A stretch of 64,000 nt of DNA from Shewanella hanedai (lineage in GTDB: Bacteria > Pseudomonadota > Gammaproteobacteria > Enterobacterales > Shewanellaceae), in NCBI RefSeq assembly GCF_007197645.1, contig NZ_VKGK01000002.1, forward strand, positions 186,001 through 250,000. The letters run 5' to 3'. The position numbers and the translations under genes are program-made. How positions within the stretch are numbered: the first letter of the stretch is position 1; each line of letters starts with the position of its first letter. Below are positions 47,744 to 57,871 of this stretch, piece after piece. The notes under the pieces were generated by a model. It did no database searches, was not told the origin of the DNA, and saw only the letters and a program-made list of their open reading frames with translations.

Positions 47744-49348
47744 ATGCATCGCATCATCGCCTTGATAATGCTTGCTATTGTTGGACTAAGTAGTCCATCA
47801 GTCCAAGCGGACTCATCCAACATCTCTAACGAACTCACATCGTTGCAGACCTCGATTCAGCAAGATGTGGCTCAATTGAGCAAAACCCACGGTGAACTTG
47901 CTAATTTCACTGAATATAGAATTAAGCAGAATACTGAACTGCTACATGAACAACTCAAAGAGTTAATGGGTGAACCAAATCTAAATAAGGAGATGCTCAA
48001 GCCATTCATTGAGAGCCACCTCATATTTATTGGTAAAGTTGATACCTATTTTAAAAATAAAATCAGCAAGCTTCAAAATCAACTTGGCAAGGGCGATGAT
48101 AATAAGATCATGATGCAGCTTTCTCTATTGGAAGCTGAACGCGATCAACAGTTGCAAGCCTATTTAGAAGTACTTGAATGGGCTAAGACCTTAGGCCTTA
48201 ACACCGGCGATAAAACCGCGCTGTTAACAAAAAGCCTTATTGCCCGAGCGAATGGCTTTAATAGCTTTGTACAGTTCACACAGGACAAGTTAAAGCTTGC
48301 TATAAAAGAGGTGAGCCTTGCAGGTAAAGATGTCACAGCAGAGCAAACACTCAATGTAACAGACCTAAAAGAACGCTTATCTCACGCAAGTTCTAGCTTA
48401 GGTGTGGCTATCAACCTCCTTGATACCTTAGGTCAGAATACGTCTGATATGAAAGAGACGTTATTTAAAAGCTCTGGTGATATTACTCAAGATGTACTGA
48501 ATATGGATGTTGCAAGCAGCCTATTCGAACAGTGGCTCACTTCAGTACAAGATTACTTGATTGAAAATGGTCCGGGTATTGTCTTCAAACTGTTTATTTT
48601 TATCTTGATTTTGTTCGCGGCAGGCATGATAAGCAAAGCCGTTCGAAAGTTAGTAAAAAGAGCGGTCAGTAACTCTAAGCTGAAAGTGAGCATACTGCTG
48701 CAAGAGTTTTTCATCTCGCTATCAGGAAAAGCCACCTTCACTTTAGGCGTCTTAATCGCTCTTTCTCAGTTAGGAATCGAATTAGCGCCTCTGCTTGCTG
48801 GTTTTGGTGTTGCGGGTGTCATTATCGGTTTTGCACTGCAAGATACGCTATCTAACTTTGCTTCAGGCATGATGATTTTGGTCTATCGACCTTATGACGT
48901 GGGTGATCTAATTAATGCCGCAGGTGTCACCGGTAAAGTTAGTCATATGAGCTTAGTCTCAACAACAATTAAGACACTGGACAATCAAAGACTCATTATC
49001 CCAAACAACAAAATTTGGGGCGATACCATTAATAACATTACCGTCGAACATCAACGTCGTGTGGATATGACTTTTGGTATAGGTTACAGCGATGATATTG
49101 AAAAGACTGAAAAGGTATTGGCTGAGATCATTATGGCTCACCCGAAAGTCCTTAAGAGCCCTGAGCCAACGATTAAGCTTCACACCTTAGGTGAATCATC
49201 AGTCGACTTCATTGTTCGTCCATGGGCAAAACCTGAAGATTATTGGGATGTATATTGGGATATTACGCGCACTGTGAAAATGCGCTTCGATGCTGAGAAG
49301 ATCAGTATTCCTTTCCCACAACGCGATATTCACGTTTACCAGAAGTAA
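47744..49348 (+). CDS. MscS-family mechanosensitive channel
   Basis: The 534-residue protein has a signal peptide, a helical periplasmic region of about 250 residues, and then a membrane segment before the conserved MscS core: GVAGVIIGFALQDTLSNFASG (pore helix), MILVYRPYDVGDLI, and the beta-domain with LDNQRLIIPNNKIWGDTI. The channel opens under membrane tension and protects against hypo-osmotic shock. The extended N-terminus is as in larger MscS relatives. AGGAA precedes the ATG. It is monocistronic. Confidence 0.92.
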   Translation: MHRIIALIMLAIVGLSSPSVQADSSNISNELTSLQTSIQQDVAQLSKTHGELANFTEYRIKQNTELLHEQLKELMGEPNLNKEMLKPFIESHLIFIGKVDTYFKNKISKLQNQLGKGDDNKIMMQLSLLEAERDQQLQAYLEVLEWAKTLGLNTGDKTALLTKSLIARANGFNSFVQFTQDKLKLAIKEVSLAGKDVTAEQTLNVTDLKERLSHASSSLGVAINLLDTLGQNTSDMKETLFKSSGDITQDVLNMDVASSLFEQWLTSVQDYLIENGPGIVFKLFIFILILFAAGMISKAVRKLVKRAVSNSKLKVSILLQEFFISLSGKATFTLGVLIALSQLGIELAPLLAGFGVAGVIIGFALQDTLSNFASGMMILVYRPYDVGDLINAAGVTGKVSHMSLVSTTIKTLDNQRLIIPNNKIWGDTINNITVEHQRRVDMTFGIGYSDDIEKTEKVLAEIIMAHPKVLKSPEPTIKLHTLGESSVDFIVRPWAKPEDYWDVYWDITRTVKMRFDAEKISIPFPQRDIHVYQK

Positions 49349-49354
49349 ATACTT

Positions 49355-49393
49355 AAGCTCCTAGGATCTATAAAATCCTAGGAGCTTTTTTTT
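49355..49393. terminator. terminator between the MscS-type gene and fhs
   Basis: AAGCTCCTAGGAT and ATCCTAGGAGCTT form a perfect 13-bp stem. Eight T follow on the plus strand. It overlaps the fhs stop codon by two bases. Confidence 0.9.
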
Positions 49394-51104
49394 ATGCTAG
49401 ACCAACAATCTCATCTTGATCATTGATATCAATATTCAAATAACCAGGTCTTATCCCCAAGCCTGGCATCGTCATTACCTTCCCTACTAATGCAGTTATA
49501 AAACCAGCACCAGCATTTATCTTTAATTGAGTAATAGGTAATTCAAACCCTTTAGGAACGCCTTTAATGGCAGGATCATGGCTAATTGATAGCGGAGTCT
49601 TTGCAATACAAACAGATAAATGATCCAAGCCCATCGCTTGAATCTGCACGAGTTGCTCCTTGGCTTCATTCGACAACCTCATCCCTTTCGCACCATAACC
49701 TGATTCCGCAATACTGAGCAGCTTAGCCTCAATGCTACTATTGGTTTGATAAAGAAAACGAAAAGCAGAATTCTGCGCTGTCGCAGCCACAACCTTGCGG
49801 GCTAAAGCCTCGGTTCCACTGGCGCCTAAGCTAAAGGCATTACTGATTTCACAACCAAAAGCGCCTGCCTGCATCACTGCATTCTTAAGCCAATCTAACT
49901 CTTCCTGGGTGTCTGTAGGAAATCGATTAAGCGCCACAACCACAGGGATCCCGTATTGACTGACATTATCCATGTGCCATTTTAGGTTTAAGAAACCCGC
50001 TTCAAGACGCGCCTGATCCGGCAGATTAATATCACGTTCAGAATCTAGCCCAGAGTTGGCTTTGAGTGCTTTTAACGTCGCCACAAGTACTGCGGCATCA
50101 GGGGTTTTACCTGACTCTCTGACCTTAATATTACAGAATTTCTCAAAGCCCATGTCTGAGCCAAATCCACCTTCGGTAACAACAATATCCGCCAATTTAA
50201 GTGCGATTCTATCGGCAATAATCGAAGAGTTACCATGGGCGATATTAGCAAAGGGACCCGCATGCACTAAACAAGGATCGCCGGTAAGTGTTTGCATCAA
50301 TGTCGGCTTAATAGCCTCTGTCATAATGACCGTCATCGCGCCTGCCACCCCCAACATTTCGGCAGTAATTGGCTCGCCATGCTTATCCATAGCCAGTACC
50401 AATCGACCAATGCGATGACGCATATCTTTTAAATCATGACTCAACGCCAAAATCGCCATCAGTTCAGAGGCAGCGGTAATATCAAAACCTGAATCATGAA
50501 CTGGGCCATTGAGTTCACCAAGCCCCACTGTGATGGTACGCAAACTCCGCTCATTATGATCAACCACCCTGCGCCAAAGGATCTGCTCAGGGTCGATATT
50601 TAACGGCGACAGTCCTGATTGATGAGCAAACTCATCAGCCGATAATCTTGATTCATGAAAGAGCCGCGCATCAATCGCTGCAGCAGCTAAATTATGAGCA
50701 CTGCTCACCGCATGGATATCGCCAGTGAGGTGAAGGTTCATCTCCTCCATCGGGATCACTTGTGAATATCCACCACCCGCAGCGCCGCCTTTAATACCGA
50801 AAACAGGCCCCATACTGGGCTGACGAATACACGCGCAGGCTTTCTTTCCTATTGCGTTCAAGCCTTGAGTCAATCCAATGCTCGTTACAGTCTTCCCCTC
50901 ACCGAAAGGAGTAGGCGTTACTGCTGTAACGATCACCAATTTGCCGTCTAAATTATCCTGAATGCGATCGAGTATAGACAGGTTAACTTTGGCCTTAGCT
51001 TCGCCAAACAAAGAGAGCTCAGCAGTTTCAATGCCAAATTTAGTTGCTATATCTGTGATATGTTGAGGTTTAGCAAGACGAGAGATTTCAATATCTGTGA
51101 GCAT
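49392..51104 (-). CDS. fhs: formate-tetrahydrofolate ligase
   Basis: From the ATG at 51104 (AGGAG site) the product is 570 residues. The ATP-binding loop [15 protein letters not shown] and the family segments [20 protein letters not shown] and [14 protein letters not shown] identify the enzyme. It makes 10-formyl-tetrahydrofolate from formate and ATP in the cytosol. A start 69 bases upstream is in frame but has no ribosome site. E. coli lacks this enzyme. The fdhD/YdeP pair at the right edge is another formate-linked locus, though no direct link is shown. Confidence 0.96.
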   Translation of the reverse strand: MLTDIEISRLAKPQHITDIATKFGIETAELSLFGEAKAKVNLSILDRIQDNLDGKLVIVTAVTPTPFGEGKTVTSIGLTQGLNAIGKKACACIRQPSMGPVFGIKGGAAGGGYSQVIPMEEMNLHLTGDIHAVSSAHNLAAAAIDARLFHESRLSADEFAHQSGLSPLNIDPEQILWRRVVDHNERSLRTITVGLGELNGPVHDSGFDITAASELMAILALSHDLKDMRHRIGRLVLAMDKHGEPITAEMLGVAGAMTVIMTEAIKPTLMQTLTGDPCLVHAGPFANIAHGNSSIIADRIALKLADIVVTEGGFGSDMGFEKFCNIKVRESGKTPDAAVLVATLKALKANSGLDSERDINLPDQARLEAGFLNLKWHMDNVSQYGIPVVVALNRFPTDTQEELDWLKNAVMQAGAFGCEISNAFSLGASGTEALARKVVAATAQNSAFRFLYQTNSSIEAKLLSIAESGYGAKGMRLSNEAKEQLVQIQAMGLDHLSVCIAKTPLSISHDPAIKGVPKGFELPITQLKINAGAGFITALVGKVMTMPGLGIRPGYLNIDINDQDEIVGLA

Positions 51105-51269
51105 TCTGTGGCTCCTATAAATAGAGAATAATAAGTAGGGTAGATGGTTGCGTCGAATATTAGGCGATCCCAAAGAAGAGAAGAATAGATAAAATGAATT
51201 TATGATGCTTAATTAGGCTTTTATGAATCTAAATCAAAAAAATGTGATCTAACCAAGAAAGGGAAAATA

Positions 51270-52166
51270 ATGAGTGATTTATTTAAGATGTCAGATTTTA
51301 TCGCAGGTTTTTGGAGGTTAGCGAGTTGGAACTACACTCCTCAACAAAGACTGACACTAATCGAGCAGTATATTGATTTAGGTGTAACCACAATGGATCA
51401 CGCTGACATCTACGGGCAGCTTCAATGTGAAAGCCTTTTTGGTGAAGCTTTATCGATCAAGCCCAGCTTAAGATCAGAGATCAAATTAATCAGTAAGTAC
51501 GGTATAAAGCCCGCTTTTGAGTGTACGCCTGAGCGCTACGTCAACCATTACGACACCAGTGAACAACACATATTATCCTCTGTGGACAACTCTCTAACGA
51601 GACTGCACACAGATCATCTTGATCTACTATTAATTCACCGCCCCGACCCATTAATGAATGCCGATGAGGTTGCTAGAACATTTAAACTACTCCAACAATC
51701 GGGCAAAGTTTTACACTTTGGCGTGTCGAATTTCAGTACTCATCAATTTGAACTATTACAGTCGAAATTGGCCCCAATGAATATTCAGCTCTCGACAAAT
51801 CAAGTTGAAATATCCCCCATCAATATGAATAGTTTACATGATGGTACACTAGATCTATGTCAGCAAAATAGGATATCTCCTATGGCTTGGTCTTGTTTAG
51901 GTGGAGGCGATATATTTACCAGCCAAAGTGCACAGGCAGTAAGATTGAGAACTGTACTTACTCGAATTGCTGATCACAACGAAACTCAGGACATCAGCCA
52001 AATTATCTATGCTTGGATTCGTGCGCTCCCCTCACAGCCTAAACCCATTATTGGCAGTGGCAAGATTGAGCGGATACAAAGTGCAATGTCATCTAAAAAT
52101 ATCCGACTGGATAAGCAAGAATGGTTCAGTATTTGGGAGGCATCAACCGGACACAGCGTGCCTTAA
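51270..52166 (+). CDS. aldo/keto reductase, YdhF-like
   Basis: The 298-residue protein has the aldo/keto reductase pattern: TTMDHADIYG (catalytic Asp and Tyr), LDLLLIHRPDPLM with the active-site His, FGVSNFS and QVEISP, and a phosphate-binding GSGKIERIQSA near the C-terminus, typical for NADPH. It reduces carbonyl compounds in the cytosol. The closest layout is YdhF of E. coli. AAGGGA precedes the ATG. The substrate is unknown. Confidence 0.9.
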   Translation: MSDLFKMSDFIAGFWRLASWNYTPQQRLTLIEQYIDLGVTTMDHADIYGQLQCESLFGEALSIKPSLRSEIKLISKYGIKPAFECTPERYVNHYDTSEQHILSSVDNSLTRLHTDHLDLLLIHRPDPLMNADEVARTFKLLQQSGKVLHFGVSNFSTHQFELLQSKLAPMNIQLSTNQVEISPINMNSLHDGTLDLCQQNRISPMAWSCLGGGDIFTSQSAQAVRLRTVLTRIADHNETQDISQIIYAWIRALPSQPKPIIGSGKIERIQSAMSSKNIRLDKQEWFSIWEASTGHSVP

Positions 52167-52171
52167 TGAAA

Positions 52172-52190
52172 AAGGCGCCATAGGCGCCTT
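52172..52190 (+). terminator. GC-rich hairpin between convergent genes
   Basis: AAGGCGCC pairs with GGCGCCTT. T-rich sequence follows, so it is a probable terminator of the aldo/keto reductase gene. Confidence 0.6.
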
Positions 52191-52214
52191 CTCAATTCAA
52201 CCAGAAATCAGTGT

Positions 52215-53051
52215 TTATAGAAAACTGATTGAGCCAGACAAATGGGGGCGTCGGCCACGAGCATCTCTTAACTCAAACACCAATGCATCTTCGTTATTTT
52301 CAGCCACAAAACTGACATCCGATGGCATAAACAAAGGGAGTTTAAAAGCCACGTCAACCCTACAAGCACGCTCACCGATTTGCGGCATCATCTCCGCTAT
52401 ACAACGCGCTTTTGACCACATACCATGAGCAAGCACGCGATCAAATCCAAACCGTTTAGACAGCATAGGATGAAGATGAATCAAGTTATAATCGCCTGAG
52501 GCTTTAGCGTATTTACGGCCAAGATCATCAGCCAGTGACCAAGACTGTGGAGCCTCCCAAGCCATCGCATTCGCCTTCGGTGGGCGAACACGGCGAGTCG
52601 CACTTTCAACTCGATATAAGTAAGTAGAGAGTGATTCCCACACCAATTCGCCATCGACTCTAGCACGAGAAACGAGTTCAAATTCAAGTCCAGCATCCGT
52701 TAGCTGGCTGCTAACCAAAGCGCACTCTAAATCAAACTTCTCATCGACATTTAACTGCCTATGCTGAGTGATGCTATTTTTTAAGTGAATCATCCCGAGC
52801 AGGGGAAAAGTGATCGCTTTATGGGTAAAGATAAACGCATGAAGACGAAACGCCATCACGTACAGGTAGGTTAAAGGTAGTCTTGTACCATTAAACTCAA
52901 ATCCACACACTGCAGCGTAATCGCTAACATTTTTTGCAGATAACTCAACGTTCGTGGTACGAACTTGGATCTGAGGCAGCGCTTCCTCATCCCATCCTGG
53001 CTTACGATCAAAAAAGATCTTACGATACAAGGACAATAATGAAGGCATCGC
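52215..53051 (-). CDS. MaoC-like hydratase/dehydratase protein
   Basis: The ATG at 53051 gives about 278 residues. The C-terminal half is a MaoC hot-dog domain with YAKASGDYNLIHLHP (catalytic Asp and His) and FDRVLAHGMW. The N-terminal half may be a second, degenerate hot-dog fold. Such proteins hydrate (R)-enoyl-CoA thioesters. An upstream TTG at 53099 could extend it by 16 residues; neither start has a strong ribosome site. It is convergent with the aldo/keto reductase gene. Substrate and pathway are unknown. Confidence 0.8.
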   Translation of the reverse strand, partial: AMPSLLSLYRKIFFDRKPGWDEEALPQIQVRTTNVELSAKNVSDYAAVCGFEFNGTRLPLTYLYVMAFRLHAFIFTHKAITFPLLGMIHLKNSITQHRQLNVDEKFDLECALVSSQLTDAGLEFELVSRARVDGELVWESLSTYLYRVESATRRVRPPKANAMAWEAPQSWSLADDLGRKYAKASGDYNLIHLHPMLSKRFGFDRVLAHGMWSKARCIAEMMPQIGERACRVDVAFKLPLFMPSDVSFVAENNEDALVFELRDARGRRPHLSGSISFL

Positions 53052-53262
53052 TTTTAACTCAACCAAATACTCTTTTTCAACGCTCACCAAACCGTTCAAA
53101 TTTCAACTCTCTGCACAGATATCAGGCCAGCGAGTATACCCAAAATGAATAAGTTTGTCCTAGATTTGAGGTAACACATTAGGTATCAATAAGATAGGAG
53201 GTCACAAGTAACAACTAGGAACTAAAAAGATTCAGTTCCCTTTAAAATTAACCGAAAAAATA

Positions 53263-53892
53263 CTAATCGAAAAGCTCAACTTTGCTTTCAGTCTGATCCT
53301 TAATTATCCCTTTAACGTAAGCTATCTCTTCAGTTTCAACTCGCTTAATAACACTCGATGGTAGACGTTTGAGTAAGACCTTGCCGCTATTAGGATGGAA
53401 AAGGACTTTACGAGGCCAGGGGCCACCAAGATCTTCAGCCACAATCTCAATACCTTCCATATCAAGGTAGCTTTTTACAAACTCAATATTTGATTGCCCA
53501 ACATTAAGTACTGTCTCTTTGCACATTTGAGCGCCACCAAATATTTTAGCTTTTAGCCTTTTACGTTGCCCACCTAAGGTCAGAATTCCATTAATCAGCT
53601 GTTCCATCGCAAAATTGCCATAACGGCATGAGTAACTTGTTAGTTCATGCCAGTTTTCGTTTAACTCTCTTTCTGGCAACAGAAAATGATTTAATCCACC
53701 AATACCAAGCAAGGGATCCCAGATGCAGGCTGCGACACAGGAGCCCAGTCGAGTAAAAACATATTCATCTTGAGCTGTAATATAAAAACAACCAGGATCG
53801 ACGCGCGCAATGATTTTATTATGCTTGCTGTCCCATTTCCTAGGGATCTCTTCAAAACCTTTAGTTGCTGGGGGGATAACCAGATTTGCCAT
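53263..53892 (-). CDS. cheD: chemoreceptor glutamine deamidase CheD
   Basis: The 209-residue protein has the CheD signature: VDPGCFYIT, the catalytic Cys in LGSCVAACIWDP, the His in GGLNHFLLPE, and later KIFGGAQM. CheD deamidates glutamines on methyl-accepting chemoreceptors and can bind CheC. AAGGAGG precedes the ATG. No other chemotaxis gene adjoins it. A CheC-domain protein is encoded about 13 kb away in this window. Confidence 0.93.
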   Translation of the reverse strand: MANLVIPPATKGFEEIPRKWDSKHNKIIARVDPGCFYITAQDEYVFTRLGSCVAACIWDPLLGIGGLNHFLLPERELNENWHELTSYSCRYGNFAMEQLINGILTLGGQRKRLKAKIFGGAQMCKETVLNVGQSNIEFVKSYLDMEGIEIVAEDLGGPWPRKVLFHPNSGKVLLKRLPSSVIKRVETEEIAYVKGIIKDQTESKVELFD

Positions 53893-54028
53893 TCAGCCTC
53901 CTTGCTGGTGAGCTAAGTGATTATAAGAGTCGATAAATTAAAGGTTTTCACCATCAAGTATAGACAAGATAATACTGGTTAACTCAGCTTTATACTGTCA
54001 CCAGTATTTCCAAGCGCCCTATCTATGC

Positions 54029-54910
54029 TTACTGGCAAGTATGCTTCCAACAGTTACTCACCTCTCCACCAGCCTTAAGTAATTCTTGCACAATGCTTTT
54101 AGGACCAACAACATGACCTGCACCGACCAGAATAAACATAGGTTGAGGCGTGCTCTCAGCTTCCATCAAATGACGAATTTTCTTCGTCATTCCGATATTA
54201 CGCTGCCATAGAATCAACTCGATCATCTGACGATCGTCGCTGTCGTTCAACTGCCCTTCCATCAGTTTATTTAACTGCTGCTCGTCACCACTTCGCCATG
54301 CACTAACCAAGGAAAGCATCTCATCATCAGGGGCTTGAATCGCTTCTGCTACCATCTCCCACTGCTTACTATTACTAAACGATGACATCAATTGAAATTG
54401 AAATTCGGCACTTTCAAGCTCTAAAAGAGGTCGGCCTTTGTTTTGAGAAATAAACCTCTGTTCCACGCCATAGTCGACGGTGTAACCTAAAGCGGCAAAA
54501 CGTCCCATGCCGAACTGCATCGATTGCAACCAAGGAGAGAAACCTACCATGGCCGCACACATTTTCTCTCTTGTTTTACAGTAGCTATCAAGCAGTGCTT
54601 GGGTTTTCACATCAGCTACCGATGACGTTAAGCCATACTGATTAATTAAGGCGCTAATATCGGCATTATCGGTATCCGCCTCAACAACTAGAGAGCTGGC
54701 AGCATTAAATATTGATTCTATTTGAGGATCCATGGGGTAGAAATCAGCTTTCCCCACATGCATAGAACCTAATAGATAGGCCGTTTTTCCTTTATATTCA
54801 ATTTTGTAAAATGGAGGTCTATCTTCAGGATCTGCTTGCACCGAAAAGGAGAAAGCCAAACAAGCTCCCCACATTAGAACAAGTATTCTACTCAACTTAC
54901 TTGTTGCCAT
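54029..54910 (-). CDS. TraB/GumN family exported protein
   Basis: The 293-residue protein has a signal peptide ending near FSVQA. It carries the two Gly/His motifs of the TraB/GumN (Tiki-like) family: LLGSMHVGKAD and GAGHVVGP, together with VVEADTD. Tiki relatives are metal-dependent proteases, but the function of bacterial members is uncertain. It is divergent from a small hypothetical gene, with 56 bases between the starts. Confidence 0.88.
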   Translation of the reverse strand: MATSKLSRILVLMWGACLAFSFSVQADPEDRPPFYKIEYKGKTAYLLGSMHVGKADFYPMDPQIESIFNAASSLVVEADTDNADISALINQYGLTSSVADVKTQALLDSYCKTREKMCAAMVGFSPWLQSMQFGMGRFAALGYTVDYGVEQRFISQNKGRPLLELESAEFQFQLMSSFSNSKQWEMVAEAIQAPDDEMLSLVSAWRSGDEQQLNKLMEGQLNDSDDRQMIELILWQRNIGMTKKIRHLMEAESTPQPMFILVGAGHVVGPKSIVQELLKAGGEVSNCWKHTCQ

Positions 54911-54966
54911 CTTCTTCGCCCCTTATAATCACGACAATTAAACAATTTCTGTAATGAGAGGCTGTA

Positions 54967-55278
54967 ATGCCACACGCACGAGTTCATGAACAACTTAAAG
55001 ATAATTTACTAGCAGCCTATCGTAAATCTATCGATGCCGATGGCAAACTCGACGAACTAAAAAAAGCAGGTCATGTAAAATTCAATACCATTTTTACTCA
55101 AGACCAAGGGTTTTCAACCCTAAGTAATCGCTTTAAGCCTTATGTTGAAGAGCTTGCCCTAGAACTTGATCAAATGCCAACTGATGCACAAGCACTGCCT
55201 ATAGCACTTGAAAAAATTGTAAGAAAGCTTGGCGTATTACTACAGACTTTACAGGCTTTTAAAGATCAAGCTAAGTAA
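54967..55278 (+). CDS. hypothetical helical protein
   Basis: The 103-residue protein is mostly helical and soluble, with no Cys and no signal peptide. The N-terminus MPHARVHEQLKDNLLAAYRK and C-terminal LEKIVRKLGVLLQTL are amphipathic. No catalytic motif is visible and I do not recognise a family. It is divergent from the TraB-like gene and 101 bases before the EAL-GGDEF gene on the same strand. Confidence 0.65.
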   Translation: MPHARVHEQLKDNLLAAYRKSIDADGKLDELKKAGHVKFNTIFTQDQGFSTLSNRFKPYVEELALELDQMPTDAQALPIALEKIVRKLGVLLQTLQAFKDQAK

Positions 55279-55379
55279 AACCATCCCATAAAATAAGCGA
55301 AGTAATCTGGCTTAAGCTGTCATCTTACTGTCATTCTAGTGTCATATGCTCCCTTCAGCGTTAATCAAAGGAGGTGAGC

Positions 55380-57110
55380 ATGTCTGCAATCGATTTAGGG
55401 AAAGAGCTTAATAAAGTCATTGATAAAAAACTGATTAATGCTCTATTTCAACCCATTTTCAACATCAACAATCATAGTTTACATGGTTATGAAGCATTAA
55501 GTAGAGGACCAGAACATAGCCCTCTGCACTCTCCAGTCCCTCTATTTCAGACAGCAGAAAGCCAAGGCCAACTATTGGAACTAGAAGGTTTATGTCGCAG
55601 CATCTCTATCAATCAATTTAAGACAAAAAAACTCGCTGGTAAACTCTTCATCAACATCTCACCTAAAGCACTGTTAGATCCTAATCACGCTAAAGGGATG
55701 ACACTGAGCTTAGTGCAAGAGTTAGGGATCTCGCCGTCACAAGTCGTCATAGAGCTGTCGGAGCAATATCCCGCAGACGACATTGATATGCTCAAGTCTT
55801 GTCTCAATCATTATCGCAATCAAGGGTTCTTAACCGCCATTGATGATCTGGGTACCGGCTATTCCGGTTTGCGACTCTGGTCTGAACTGGCCCCTGATTA
55901 CGTTAAAATCGATCGTCACTTTATCAATCAGATAGATCAATCCACCGTTAAACAAGAATTTGTCCGCTCTATTATAGAGCTTTGCCAAAACCTCAGCTGC
56001 CAAGTGATCGCTGAAGGAATAGAAACTCACAAAGAGTTGGCCATATTGAAGCAACTCGGCATTGTCTATTGTCAGGGTTATCTACTTGGCTACCCAGCCA
56101 AAAATCCTAACGATAGTATTCAGGCACATATTCATCAGGATCCGGTGAGAAAACAGCTCCGTTATACCGAATCTGCCGAGAGCCTTTGTCACCAAGCTAA
56201 AACCGTGTCTTCTGAGACAAAGTTAAAGCAGATAAGCGACATCTTTATCTCTCAGCCCGCTTTGCAATGCATCGTCATAATGAGTCAAAATCAGCCTCAA
56301 GGCTTAATCAGTCGTGCCCAACTGTTGGAGCTGTTCAGCACCCCTTATGGGCGTGCGCTTCATGAAAACAGGAGCGCTGTAGAAGTGATGAATACGCAAG
56401 TGGTGACCGTTGATGCATCGACGCCGATATCCCAAGTCAGTCAATCTCTTACTGAGCAAAATAGTAATTTAATGGCACAAGAGTTTATTATTATGCGTAA
56501 CGATAAACTGCTAGGAATTGGCCACACTAAAGATCTACTTCAACTACTCACAGAGCAGAGAATTAAAATCGCTCGGCACGCGAATCCCCTCTCTGGCTTG
56601 CCAGGGAATATTCCCATCCAAGAGGAGATGAAACGATTAAAATTGCAGAAAAAGCCCTTCTACCTCGCCTATTTCGATCTGAATAACTTCAAGCCTTATA
56701 ACGATATCTATGGTTTTTGCCGGGGTGATGAGATTATTTTAGAGGTTTCAAAAATTCTAGAGGCACACCATAGCGGCGATCACTTTATCGGCCACGTTGG
56801 CGGAGATGACTTCGTGATTATCAGCACCAGTCACGACATAGAAAACCTATGCCAACAAGTGCTTATCGAGTTTAACCTAAGTAAAAAGCTGTTTTATTCT
56901 GACATTCACTGGCAAACACAAAGTATGCAAGCAGAGGATCGCCAAGGGAACTCCTGCCAATTTGAGCTTATAGGACTATGCGTTGGCTTACTTCCACCAA
57001 CAATCACTTCTAACTCAAGCCCTCATGAACTTTCGCTCTATAGTGCACAGGCAAAAAAACAGGCTAAAAAAGCGGTGAGCTCTTTTAGCCTGTTAGAAAA
57101 AGTAGTATGA
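55380..57110 (+). CDS. EAL-CBS-GGDEF c-di-GMP signalling protein
   Basis: The ATG at 55380 has a GGAGG site five bases upstream; a GTG two codons earlier overlaps that site. The order is EAL domain first (about residues 15-240), then a CBS-pair region (about 290-390), then a GGDEF-like domain (about 400-565). The EAL part looks catalytic: YEALSRGP, ELSEQ, AIDDLGTGYSGL, KIDRHFI and AEGIET are all present. The GGDEF part reads HVGGDDF, so cyclase activity is less certain. The 3' end contains the terminator of the convergent gene. Confidence 0.9.
   Translation: MSAIDLGKELNKVIDKKLINALFQPIFNINNHSLHGYEALSRGPEHSPLHSPVPLFQTAESQGQLLELEGLCRSISINQFKTKKLAGKLFINISPKALLDPNHAKGMTLSLVQELGISPSQVVIELSEQYPADDIDMLKSCLNHYRNQGFLTAIDDLGTGYSGLRLWSELAPDYVKIDRHFINQIDQSTVKQEFVRSIIELCQNLSCQVIAEGIETHKELAILKQLGIVYCQGYLLGYPAKNPNDSIQAHIHQDPVRKQLRYTESAESLCHQAKTVSSETKLKQISDIFISQPALQCIVIMSQNQPQGLISRAQLLELFSTPYGRALHENRSAVEVMNTQVVTVDASTPISQVSQSLTEQNSNLMAQEFIIMRNDKLLGIGHTKDLLQLLTEQRIKIARHANPLSGLPGNIPIQEEMKRLKLQKKPFYLAYFDLNNFKPYNDIYGFCRGDEIILEVSKILEAHHSGDHFIGHVGGDDFVIISTSHDIENLCQQVLIEFNLSKKLFYSDIHWQTQSMQAEDRQGNSCQFELIGLCVGLLPPTITSNSSPHELSLYSAQAKKQAKKAVSSFSLLEKVV
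57053..57094 (-). terminator. minus-strand terminator embedded in the end of the EAL gene
   Basis: AACAGGCTAAAA (57058-57069) pairs exactly with TTTTAGCCTGTT (57083-57094). On the minus strand seven T follow. It serves the convergent DUF3016 gene, whose stop is only four bases from the EAL gene's stop. Confidence 0.8.
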
Positions 57111-57114
57111 AGAA

Positions 57115-57639
57115 TTATAGCTTTGGTGCGACTGTTTTCTTGAGCCAGTCAGTCAGGAGTTTAGATTCATATTTGGTGGCTTTATCGCTCATTCGGCCAG
57201 CCGATTGCATAAACCCTAAATCTTTTAACTTTTCATCGCCAACCATAATCACCTTGCCGTCTTCAGTCACGCTGTATGTAAAGGTGATACGTGGGGGGTA
57301 GATATCCTTTACGACACGAATATCATTACTGGTTGCACCAAATGTCGGCCTAACATCACCAGCCAGATCGAGATCGGTGACTTGCAGTTCGAGCTTTTGA
57401 TTCGGTTTTAATACTTTAACCGCCTCTTTGTTTAAGTTCTTGGTCAAAGTTTCAAAAGTGCGCATCTCAAAACGTGACTGAATATCTCCAACGGCTTCCA
57501 CATCGCGAAAGCTCTTGGGATCTTTCCACTCTATTTTAACCACCCCATTTTCAGTAACAGGGTTTTCAACTTTATCGGTAGCGGCAAGTGCTGCACCAGA
57601 AGCCATTGCTCCCGCTAATAATAAATACGTTAACTTCAT
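57115..57639 (-). CDS. exported DUF3016 family protein
   Basis: From the ATG at 57639 (GGAGG site) the product is 174 residues with a signal peptide (MKLTYLLLAGAMASGAALA). The mature part matches DUF3016: KIEWKDPKSFRDVEA, LELQVTDLDLAGDVRP and YPPRITFTYSV. It is probably periplasmic, function unknown. It is convergent with the EAL gene, with only four bases between stops. Confidence 0.85.
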   Translation of the reverse strand: MKLTYLLLAGAMASGAALAATDKVENPVTENGVVKIEWKDPKSFRDVEAVGDIQSRFEMRTFETLTKNLNKEAVKVLKPNQKLELQVTDLDLAGDVRPTFGATSNDIRVVKDIYPPRITFTYSVTEDGKVIMVGDEKLKDLGFMQSAGRMSDKATKYESKLLTDWLKKTVAPKL

Positions 57640-57871
57640 ATGAACCTCCAAAGGTTATTGGCCACTAAACTTCTGCCATAAAGTGTACGATTAATAACCT
57701 GAATATTAGCTTAATGCAAAACAATTAATGTCTAGCCAGTTGTATAATTCGATAAACCCACATATCGATAACATATTAGCATCAATGTACTTTTTTGATA
57801 AAAGCTGTATCGAAATACAACAAGTAGACATAGAATTACCAACTTAGTTCGCTGCACCATAAAGCTGATAA

